Source: NORP259 sp041398705
GTDB taxonomy: Bacteria > Planctomycetota > UBA1135 > GCA-002686595
Assembly: GCA_041398705.1 (NCBI GenBank)
Contig: JAWKUI010000005.1
Span: forward strand, 124,001-188,000
Length of the DNA stretch: 64,000 bases
Direction of reading: 5' to 3'
A program made the position numbers and the translations under genes. Within the stretch, counting starts at the first letter, position 1. The number at the start of each line of letters is the position of its first letter. Below the pieces are notes generated by a model that searched no databases, was not told the origin of the DNA, and saw nothing but the letters and a program-made list of their open reading frames with translations. Positions 55,183-61,432 of this stretch are shown piece by piece.

Positions 55183-55362
55183 TCACAGCGGCTCCATGGC
55201 CTTCCGGGCTTCGGGGTTGTGGATCGGGCACCCGGGGCCGGGGATGGCCTCACAGTCCCCGTTTTCATCCTCGGCGAGCCTGTCGAACTCGCACCCATTC
55301 TCCGAGTCACGGAGTCGACAACGCTGCTCGCCCCAGCAAATAGGGTCCCCTAGAGCCGTCAA
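55183..55362 (-). CDS. Small cysteine-rich protein, 59 residues, TTG start
   Basis: Intact short frame: TTG (55360-55362) ALGDPICWGEQRC ... SENGCEFDRLAEDENGDC ... IPGPGCPIHNPEARKAMEPL. Five Cys and a His suggest metal binding. The TTG overlaps the clamp-like gene stop as TTGA, a junction type seen three more times in this operon; the nearest in-frame stop lies just upstream, so no other start exists. Unknown function. Confidence 0.5.
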   Translation of the reverse strand: MTALGDPICWGEQRCRLRDSENGCEFDRLAEDENGDCEAIPGPGCPIHNPEARKAMEPL

Positions 55363-56109
55363 ACTGCGGCATCACCGGAATCCAGAACGGGCTCTGCTTG
55401 TTGGTGGCCGGTCAGTTCCTTTTGAAGGTAGTAGGGCCAAACCCGCAGACGACACCTTGAGTCGAGCTGGCGGCGCAGTGTATTCGGAGCCAATTTCCCG
55501 TCGAGCTATGATCGTCCAGCGAGATCTGTTCTGCTCCGGCAGCCGGCCATGGCTGAGATGAGCGGCGAGCGACCGCGGACGATAGGATCCTTCACGTGCG
55601 CCCGCCCCATGGGGGTCGCCAGCATCAACAGTGAATGGAGCATCAAAGGACTCAGGCGATGGCCACTTGTCCTTTGGGATGGGCTCGACAACGCAGGTCC
55701 TCCGCCCCTGAAGCAATCGAGCCGTACCATCTCGGTAGAGTCAGAGAGCAAGCCTCGCGCTGGCAGGGATCCTCCTCCAGGGCATCAATGAATACGTCCA
55801 TCGCCGGAGGAACCTCGAAGCCGGCTGCTCAAAGAAGAACCGCCAGAGATCCCGGATGTGCCAGACCCCGTTCCCCATCCTGGCTTAGATTCTGCAACTC
55901 TTTTCCGAATGGCAATATGTCCGTTTGTGGCCTCGATCCAGATACCCCCGGAGTCGTGCCGGATGCGTACGTGGTCGAGGCTGTATCGATGGCGACCCAA
56001 ATCAGCGATCACTAGGGTCGCAATGTTGATACCGCGACCTGGGCGTCGGTGAGGACTACTTGATACCATCAATCGTGATGCGGGTGATGTCATTCGTCAT
56101 TTCAGTCAT
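55359..56109 (-). pseudogene. DNA polymerase III beta (sliding clamp)-like protein, frame-broken
   Basis: Start ATG 56107-56109 after GGAGG. Pieces: MTEMTNDITRITIDGIK, VLTDAQVAVS, LVIADLGRHRYSLDHVRIRHDSGGIWIEATNGHIAIRKRVAESKPGWGT, EVPPAMDVFIDALEEDP, a middle part, and the end ELTGHQQAEPVLDSGDAAV. RYSLDHVRI..DSGGIWIEATNGHIAIR strongly resembles the ryaLngv..dg..veATDGhrLa core of beta clamps. Five or more indels. About 250 codons, shorter than the bacterial ~370, as in phage clamps. Assignment moderate. Confidence 0.45.
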
Positions 56110-56537
56110 TGAGTTCCTCCAATTTCTTGGGCAGTGGGTGCCCCGCGGCAAATCGCATCAGACCTGCTGCCAGCCCTGGGCCTGATCGCGCGTGAGTCTG
56201 GTCACCGACACGGTCATCTTGCCGCCTGCATTGCTCGCTACTGACAAACCGTCCTGGCCGACCCAAGCGACGTTGCCTGGAGCCCATTCCTTCGTTCGGT
56301 GAATCCAACCGGGGACCAAGGCGGCTGCCTCCTCCGGCCTACATCGCCGCGTGATTCGCCGTGCCGGCCGCAACGGCCGACCTCGACCTGGTCGCACAGG
56401 CGGTCGATGACGCTGCGGCCTGGCAGTATCGATCGCCAGCCTTCCAAAGCGCGCGGTGACGACACCCCGGCGGAGGCAGCCGGTCGGCATTGCTTCGGAG
56501 GATCCGGAGCGAAGTTTCTGTCCTCACGTAGGCTCAA
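56102..56537 (-). pseudogene. Hypothetical early protein, frame-broken
   Basis: TTG at 56535-56537 overlaps the upstream stop (TTGA): MSLREDRNFAPDPPKQCRPAASAGV, then ALEGWRSILPGRSVIDRLCDQVEVGRCGRHGESRGDV, PEEAAALVPGWIHRTKEWAPGNVAWVGQDGLSVASNAGGKMTVSVTRLTRDQA, and AAGLMRFAAGHPLPKKLEELND. At least two indels. The stop overlaps the clamp-like gene start by 8 bases. Not recognised. Confidence 0.4.
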
Positions 56538-56953
56538 CACTCACCACCTCGGCCGAAGTAGCTGGTCAGGATCTCGACGACCTCCTCGCCTTGGTCCAAG
56601 GTGAGCAGCCAATCCGCCCAGTCAGGGACTAGGTGGGCATGCACCCCCGCGTGGCAGCGTGCGCGCAAAGCGCCGCGCCGTTGACCCGGTGGTCGTGCTT
56701 GTACTTCCACCCATTGCACCGGCTCCGGGAACCTTGTGATGGGCCTGCAGGGGGCGACCCGGTGGCACCGCTCACACCTCCCATTCGCCAGGGCCGCACG
56801 CTCGAGCACGGATTCGCGGAAGGCGTGCTCCGCCTCGAGCTCCCTCCCTCACGGGCGGTGGCCCTTGCATCGCGACGCTCCGCTTTGCCGGCGGCTTTGG
56901 ACCTGGCCGCAGCGCCCTGAGCGGCGCGCGCCTCTGAGTGCCGATCGCTTCAC
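56534..56953 (-). pseudogene. Small Cys/His early protein, frame-broken
   Basis: GTG at 56951-56953 after GGAGGG; KRSALRG, then QGAAARSKAAGKAERRDARATAREGG, EAEHAFRESVLERAALANGRCERCHRVAPCRP, FPEPVQWVEVQARPPGQRRGALRARCHAGVHAHLVPDWADWLLTLDQGEEVVEILTSYF. The CERCH motif suggests a zinc site, perhaps HNH-like. Only the last 91 codons are open in one frame. Unknown role. Confidence 0.45.
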
Positions 56954-56971
56954 AGCTGCTCCCTCCAGGCG

Positions 56972-57237
56972 TTATCGGAGTGAAGGCTCCAGCTTCGGTT
57001 CCTTGGCTCCCGGGCAAGCGTGAAGCCGCTGCCCCATTACCATGTACCCGCTGCGCGTACGCTGCTGCCACACCTCGACCATGGGGCCATCAGCCTCGAT
57101 CGTCACGGAAGCCCCACATTTTGGGCAGGGCCCAGAACCAGGGTTCGCTACTTGCTCGTGAGACAGGGACCCGCCGCCTCCACCTCCTGGCGCCCGCCTG
57201 TATGCCGGCCGGTGGGGACAGGGACGTCCCTTCTCAC
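56972..57237 (-). pseudogene. Small zinc-finger protein, one frame break
   Basis: GTG at 57235-57237 overlaps the upstream stop (GTGA): RRDVPVPTGRHTGGRQEVEAAG, one base off, then SHEQVANPGSGPCPKCGASVTIEADGPMVEVWQQRTRSGYMVMGQRLHACPGAKEPKLEPSLR. CPKCG with a later HxCP forms a likely zinc finger. Unknown function. Confidence 0.5.
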
Positions 57238-57566
57238 CCGCCCTGGCGCGCTGCTCGAGCAAACGAGTGCAGAACCCCTGTCGGATTCGATCGGAGATCC
57301 AGCACGTACTGGCCGCCGATGTAGCGAGCCAGGCGCTCCGCCAAGCGGGCAACGACCACGGCCTCGGCGGTGGCGATCTCGAACTCGAACGGCCGCATGC
57401 CCGGAATCCCTTCGCATGCCCACCGCCCACCGGCTCCCGTATGCCGGTACACCGGCACGCAGATCGGCCAGGCCAGCCAACCGCGGATCACCAGCACCCC
57501 ATGCAGGCCCAGGGCCCCCGTGGTGTACCTCTGCCAGTGACGGTCCCACTCAACGCTCACGGTCAT
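57234..57566 (-). CDS. Hypothetical phage protein, 110 residues
   Basis: Intact. ATG 57564-57566 preceded by GGAGGGGG. MTVSVEWDRHWQRYTTGALGLHGVLVIRGWLAWPICVPVYRHTG ... FEFEIATAEAVVVARLAERLARYI. Mixed beta-alpha; no motif. Four-base overlaps on both sides (ATGA upstream, GTGA downstream). Confidence 0.6.
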   Translation of the reverse strand: MTVSVEWDRHWQRYTTGALGLHGVLVIRGWLAWPICVPVYRHTGAGGRWACEGIPGMRPFEFEIATAEAVVVARLAERLARYIGGQYVLDLRSNPTGVLHSFARAARQGG

Positions 57567-57925
57567 GCGATCCCCCTCCGCCATTGCTCGGCTTGCGGGC
57601 ACGTCGCGAAGTGGCTCGGCGCGTAGTTCACGCCACCCACACGCACGGCCTTGCCGAGGTCCAGGGGTACCCGCCCCGCGTACCCGATGCGCGCGCCGCA
57701 AGATCGGCAGGCCAGCACCTGGGCCGTGGTCGAAACCCGCAGCCACCCCTCGGGCACCTGGACTGCGGTGTCGGCTTGGCGCGAGCGCACAGGCCCCCGG
57801 GCGCCGGGTCCGCCATCGTGTGCACACTTGCCCACGCAGCGGCCGGCAACCTCAGGGCCATAGCACCAAGGGCAGCCCCCGGTCCAGCCGAGCGCCTTTC
57901 CACGGCGAGCGGTTGAGGAACTCAA
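57563..57925 (-). CDS. Zinc-ribbon phage protein, 120 residues
   Basis: Starts with TTG (57923-57925) overlapping the previous stop as TTGA. Two zinc-ribbon-like parts: CPWCYGPEVAGRCVGKCAHD and LACRSCGARIGYAGRV ... HFATCPQAEQW. It probably binds metal and nucleic acid; function unknown. Codon use agrees with the neighbouring early genes. Confidence 0.6.
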   Translation of the reverse strand: MSSSTARRGKALGWTGGCPWCYGPEVAGRCVGKCAHDGGPGARGPVRSRQADTAVQVPEGWLRVSTTAQVLACRSCGARIGYAGRVPLDLGKAVRVGGVNYAPSHFATCPQAEQWRRGIA

Positions 57926-58218
57926 GCGGCTCCCTCCTGGATCTCAAAGGGCTCAGCAATGGGCTCGACTCCATCGGGCGGCTGAGACCATGCTCTGTGC
58001 TTGCGAATGGAAGCAGCCCAGAGAGCGCGGTCCTCCGGCGGGCAATGTGCGATCGCGTCCGCCCAGGTGCCTTGCCGGCCGTGCACCATGTCAAAGCGCA
58101 CGAGGTAGTAAAACGACAGCGCATCGTGCGCCTCGTTCGGCTCGTGCTTGCGCGCGCAGATCTTGCAGCAGCCCGCGGCCGGAGGCAGGAGCGTCATGGT
58201 GTGCGGGGATGCCTGCAT
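57922..58218 (-). CDS. Conserved phage early protein, 98 residues
   Basis: ATG 58216-58218 directly after the initiator gene stop. MQASPHTMTLLPPAAGCCKICARKHEPNEAHDALSFYYLVRFDMVHGRQGTWADAIAHCPPEDRALWAASIRKH: a CxxC and an aromatic central helix, a pattern met in several phage early regions. No assigned activity. Confidence 0.6.
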   Translation of the reverse strand: MQASPHTMTLLPPAAGCCKICARKHEPNEAHDALSFYYLVRFDMVHGRQGTWADAIAHCPPEDRALWAASIRKHRAWSQPPDGVEPIAEPFEIQEGAA

Positions 58219-58219
58219 G

Positions 58220-59425
58220 TCAGTCCTCCAGCGCCAGCAGGGCGCACTCAAGGTCCACGGCCAGGCGGTTCGCCCGAGCCGGATCGGTTTCGCGGATGGT
58301 CGCTGCCCGGGCCTTCACGGAGCCGGGCACGTTCGGGTCGGAGGCGATGCGCGCTAGCACGCGCTCGAGGCGCGCCAGCCCCCCGGTCAGGTCGATCGCC
58401 GCAGCGGATCCACGCTGCTCGAGCTCGGCCACCGGGCGCTCCGCATCGGGGCCCCCACGCATGACCGCCGCAGCCTGGCTCTCCGGTGCCGCATCGCTCC
58501 GCCAGTCGCCGCCCCTCACGGCCTTGAGCAGGTACGCCGCGGGGCTGGCCACCTTGGGCCCCAGGGCCCAGCCGAGCAGGCGCTCGAGGTCCTGGCCCAG
58601 CCGCTGGGTGCTCGTCTCCGGACCCTCGCCGTACGCGCGCCACCGGGCTGCCAGGAGCTCCTCGAGCTCGGCCTGGACTCGCCGCCCGAGCGCCCTGCCT
58701 CCCCGGCCCTCGGCTCGCGCCTGGTCGAGCCGGTCGGTTGCTACTTTGACCAGTTTGGCCGCAGCCTCCTTGGCTGGGTCTCCCCCCTCCGGAGCAAAGT
58801 GGTCACGCGCGCACGCGCGTCTGACTTTCCTACTTTCAGTAGAACCGAAGGTTCTTAAATAAGGACGGAAAGTGGCAAGGTGGTCACCAGTGACCACCTT
58901 AGGTGCTCGTGGGTGACCACCTACCACTTTCGTTTTCCCCGGACTTTCCACAGGTTTTCCACAGTCCAAAGTGGTCGAAGTGGTGGCTGGAAGGTGGTCA
59001 CCGGTGACCACCTTCTCAGCGCCGCTTGCCACTTTGAGGTGTGCACCCATGCCCCCCTCAGAACTGGTTGCGGACCGGATCGGTGAGGCAGGCGGTGGCA
59101 GGATTTCGAGCACACGGGAGATCGCAGACCCCCTCAGCTTTCGGACCACACCGGCCTTGGCGAGGGCCGATTCGAAGCGCCTGACGCCAGCCAGTGAGAT
59201 GCCGCAGTCCTCCGCCAGGACCGACCGTGCCACTTCAACTGTCACGAGCTCACGGCCGTCCGGGGCCTCACCCACCTCGGAGTGGGTCAGAAGGCGGGAC
59301 AGGAAGCCCAGCAGTGCGAGGTTCTTCCCGATGGCCTGGTAGTAGGCTTCGGACACGAACAGCCGCTGCACGCCACCTCGGCGCGCCTGGCGGGCCCCCT
59401 GGATGCTCTTGGGAGCCGGGTTCAA
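58220..59425 (-). CDS. Replication initiator-like protein with internal origin repeats
   Basis: A 401-residue product, TTG start overlapping the upstream stop (TTGA). The N-terminal 105 residues (RLFVSEAYYQAIGKNLALLGFLSRLLTHSEVG, LVTVEVARSVLAEDCGISLAGVRRFESALAKAGVVRKL) form a winged helix as in phage O-type or Rep proteins. The middle codes for the repeated GDHL/KVVTGDHL segments because the DNA there carries palindromic iterons. The C-terminal half is Ala/Arg-rich helical. An ATPase is not visible. By analogy with lambda O it should bind the origin located in its own gene. Confidence 0.62.
   Translation of the reverse strand: MNPAPKSIQGARQARRGGVQRLFVSEAYYQAIGKNLALLGFLSRLLTHSEVGEAPDGRELVTVEVARSVLAEDCGISLAGVRRFESALAKAGVVRKLRGSAISRVLEILPPPASPIRSATSSEGGMGAHLKVASGAEKVVTGDHLPATTSTTLDCGKPVESPGKTKVVGGHPRAPKVVTGDHLATFRPYLRTFGSTESRKVRRACARDHFAPEGGDPAKEAAAKLVKVATDRLDQARAEGRGGRALGRRVQAELEELLAARWRAYGEGPETSTQRLGQDLERLLGWALGPKVASPAAYLLKAVRGGDWRSDAAPESQAAAVMRGGPDAERPVAELEQRGSAAAIDLTGGLARLERVLARIASDPNVPGSVKARAATIRETDPARANRLAVDLECALLALED
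58823..59035. other. Putative replication origin: iterons, A+T-rich stretch and DnaA-like boxes
   Basis: A 24-bp palindrome AAGGTGGTCACC.GTGACCACCTT occurs at 58877-58900 and 58991-59014, differing only in the centre; part-copies GGTGACCACC lie at 58912-58921 and GGTCAC at 58801. A low-G+C stretch is at 58823-58866. TTTTCCACA and CTTTCCACA near 58945-58962 differ by one and two bases from a DnaA box. All lie inside the initiator-like gene. Confidence 0.55.
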
Positions 59426-59727
59426 GCCTGCACCCCCTTCCGACGCAGGCGCGCCCTGAGGCGTGCAAGAGCGCTCGGCTCCGGGAAGTCAGGATCCAAG
59501 GCCTCCGGTGTCGCCTGCCAGGCGCTGTCGTCCTGGGTCCAGCCGAACGTCCGCCAGTCGCCCTCCGGCCACCCGGCATTCTTCGCCCCCGCCGCCCAGC
59601 CTGCGTCGATCCGAGAGCAGTTGGTGCACATGCGGGTCGCACGCCTGTACCCGTAGGTGTCCGGGCACGGGTGGAAGAACATCCGCCAGTCGTGAATGCC
59701 CAGCCAGCAGAGTGCGTTCCTCAGCAT
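59422..59727 (-). CDS. Hypothetical phage protein, 101 residues
   Basis: Intact: MLRNALCWLGIHDWRMFFHPCPDTYGYRRATRMCTNCSRIDAGWAAG. CLGIHDW ... RxCTxC is a frequent short phage motif with possible metal binding (two Cys in CTNC, His and Cys upstream). Its stop forms a TTGA junction with the initiator gene. Confidence 0.6.
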   Translation of the reverse strand: MLRNALCWLGIHDWRMFFHPCPDTYGYRRATRMCTNCSRIDAGWAAGAKNAGWPEGDWRTFGWTQDDSAWQATPEALDPDFPEPSALARLRARLRRKGVQA

Positions 59728-59876
59728 GACTGACCCCCTTTGTCGCAGCCGATCCCGGCCTTGGTCAGGGCGTCGAGCAGGTGGCGGGACCGCCGTTGGT
59801 GGCGCTCACCGGATGCGCGGCCAAGAACCCAGGCGGCAAGCGCCAGCGGCAGCAGCTGCAGGATGGTGCCGATCAT
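59721..59876 (-). CDS. Small membrane protein, 51 residues
   Basis: ATG 59874-59876 after GGGGGGAGGAA. MIGTILQLLPLALAAWVLG is one hydrophobic helix, followed by a basic tail (RHQRRSRHLL). The start overlaps the upstream stop (ATGA) and the stop overlaps the next start. Function unknown. Confidence 0.55.
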   Translation of the reverse strand: MIGTILQLLPLALAAWVLGRASGERHQRRSRHLLDALTKAGIGCDKGGQSC

Positions 59877-60064
59877 CGGTTCCTCCCCCCCGCGGCAAGC
59901 GCGAACAGGCCAGAGGCGAGAACCAGGCAGGACAGGGCTGCCACACCAAAGGCTGCCAGCAATCCGAGGTCCGCCCCCGGTTGCACCAGAGCAATGCCCT
60001 GAATCGCGAGCAGAAGGAACAATCCCGTCATGGCCAGGCCAGACAGGCCGGCCATGAAGCGCAT
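59873..60064 (-). CDS. Small two-helix membrane protein, 63 residues
   Basis: ATG 60062-60064: MRFMAGLSGLAMTGLFLLLAIQGIALV and LLAAFGVAALSCLVLASGLFALA are two membrane helices. The layout would fit a holin or small inner-membrane protein, but its place in the early region argues against late lysis. Confidence 0.5.
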   Translation of the reverse strand: MRFMAGLSGLAMTGLFLLLAIQGIALVQPGADLGLLAAFGVAALSCLVLASGLFALAAGGRNR

Positions 60065-60075
60065 CACCTTCAGGG

Positions 60076-60357
60076 CTACCACTGGCGCACCCCCCGATCC
60101 GACCGGTACGCCGTCACCAGGGTGGTCACTGCCAGCGCCGAGAAAGCAGCCCCGGTCCAGCCACCAGTCACCGCGGCCCAGAGCAGCACCCAGCCGACAA
60201 CGGCGAAGGTGACCGGCTCGAGCCAAGGAAAAGTGGGGGGACGGCCGGCCAGGCTTTGCGCAGCCAGAAGTAGGCCGATCGCCCCCCCGAGGATCCACCA
60301 GCAGTGCCTGAATACCAGGCCTGCGGCTTCCCGGGTAACGCTCCTAGTTACCTGCAT
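60076..60357 (-). CDS. Small membrane protein, 93 residues, first gene of the leftward run
   Basis: MQVTRSVTREAAGLVFRHCWWILGGAIGLLLAAQSLAG, then FPWLEPVTFAVVGWVLLWAAVTGGWTGAAFSALAVTTLV: two or three membrane helices. An ATG at 60370-60372 (MHGLPM) is an alternative start. Lies just inside attR. Unknown function. Confidence 0.5.
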   Translation of the reverse strand: MQVTRSVTREAAGLVFRHCWWILGGAIGLLLAAQSLAGRPPTFPWLEPVTFAVVGWVLLWAAVTGGWTGAAFSALAVTTLVTAYRSDRGVRQW

Positions 60358-60522
60358 GGGCAAACCATGCATTGGTCCAACAATGGCGAGGGGTAGATAC
60401 CTGCCGCCATTGACCCCCTCGTTGACCCTTTTGCCTAGTTCCGGTGGGGTCCGTTGAAGTAGGATCGCCCCAAACCCCTCCCTTCCTGGCACCGTGGACA
60501 CGGTATCCGTATCTGGGCCCGC

Positions 60523-60569
60523 GCTTTGGGTGCTACGAGTCGTGGGTTCGAGTCCCATCTCCCCGACCA
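60523..60569 (+). other. attR core (47-bp direct repeat of tRNA-Pro 3' part)
   Basis: Identical to 14266-14312. It lacks the tRNA 5' half, so it is not a gene. The host lipoprotein ORF starts 28 bases beyond it. Confidence 0.93.
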
Positions 60570-60597
60570 TCCCTGGCCCCTAGCCCACCTGACTGCC

Positions 60598-61419
60598 ATG
60601 GCACCCTCCCGCCTTCTGCTGTCCGCCCTCCTGTCCGCCGCTGCCCTGGGATCGGTGAGCTGCGGAAACAAGGCCTCCTCCGCCGCCCCGGCGGCGGGGC
60701 AACCCACCGCCGAACAGGAAGGCGGAGGCGTAGCCCCCCAAGCGACGGGTCCCGAGTCCCCCGACCCGGGCGCACAGCTTCCCAGCGATTCCGCACACAG
60801 CGAACTCGCCGATCTGCAGCGCCAGATCGAAGCCAAGATGCTCGAACTCGCCGACCTCAACGGCCGCATCTGGAACGAGTTGATCGAACAAGGGGGCTGC
60901 GACGAATGTTGGATCCCCTACGCGCAATTCGAAGGCAGCGAGCTCGAAGCCTCCGACGACATCTTCGTCATGCGCGGCCGCACCGACGAAGCAGGCCACG
61001 TGCGCATGGGTGTGCTGCACATCCCCCGCGACCGCTACCCTGAGGCATACGCCGGCCGCGACGCGATCCGCAGCCTACGCGCGAAGCCCGCCGCCCGCGC
61101 CGCCCTGCAAGACGAAATCGACTCCTACGTCGCCGGCGTGCAGCACCAATTCCCCGGCCGCACGATCACCCAGAAACCCGACGCCCACTGGGAGAAGATC
61201 CTGCTCGAAGTCGAAGGCCTCGACTTCCAACCGGACATCACCCGCTACAGCTACCCGCAGGCCTTCTCGTCCGGCGACCTGGGCGCGTCGCTGATGGATT
61301 CGGATCGCGGACATCTCCAACTGCGCGAGGCATCCTCTGCGCAGAGTGCTATAGGGCGACGAATCGCCCGCTGTCCAGTTTTCTTGGGCAGAAGTCCTCT
61401 TTTCAAACTCCCCCAATAG
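60598..61419 (+). CDS. Putative host lipoprotein next to attR
   Basis: Starts at 60598: MAPSRLLLSALLSAAALGSVSC is a lipoprotein signal with Cys at residue 22. Then a Gly/Ala/Pro linker and a helical part (LADLQRQIEAKMLELADLNGRIWNELIEQGGCDECWIPYAQFEG). The first two thirds have strong high-G+C codon bias; the last ~45 residues do not look the same and may be run-on. Its natural upstream region was tRNA-Pro; integration replaced everything upstream of 60569 with phage DNA. Function unknown. Confidence 0.6.
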   Translation: MAPSRLLLSALLSAAALGSVSCGNKASSAAPAAGQPTAEQEGGGVAPQATGPESPDPGAQLPSDSAHSELADLQRQIEAKMLELADLNGRIWNELIEQGGCDECWIPYAQFEGSELEASDDIFVMRGRTDEAGHVRMGVLHIPRDRYPEAYAGRDAIRSLRAKPAARAALQDEIDSYVAGVQHQFPGRTITQKPDAHWEKILLEVEGLDFQPDITRYSYPQAFSSGDLGASLMDSDRGHLQLREASSAQSAIGRRIARCPVFLGRSPLFKLPQ

Positions 61420-61432
61420 GTTGCAGGTAGCC

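Larger units (their letters stand above)
14266..60569. mobile_element. Integrated prophage, 46.3 kb, Mu-like contractile tail and lambda-like head
   Basis: Bounded by a 47-bp direct repeat of the tRNA-Pro 3' end. Contents from left: tyrosine integrase, excisionase-like genes, plus-strand cargo (16.4-25.2 kb), then a leftward phage gene run from 60.4 to 25.3 kb covering replication, spikes, terminase, portal, protease-capsid, connectors, sheath, tube, tape measure, baseplate and fibres. No CI-like repressor or endolysin was recognised. Terminase and portal genes are frame-broken as sequenced, so the prophage may be defective unless these are base-calling errors. Confidence 0.93.

Noticed and set aside
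60523..60569. A second tRNA-Pro gene
   Set aside because: Only the 3' 47 bases are present; acceptor 5' strand, D arm and part of the anticodon stem are missing, so it is attR.
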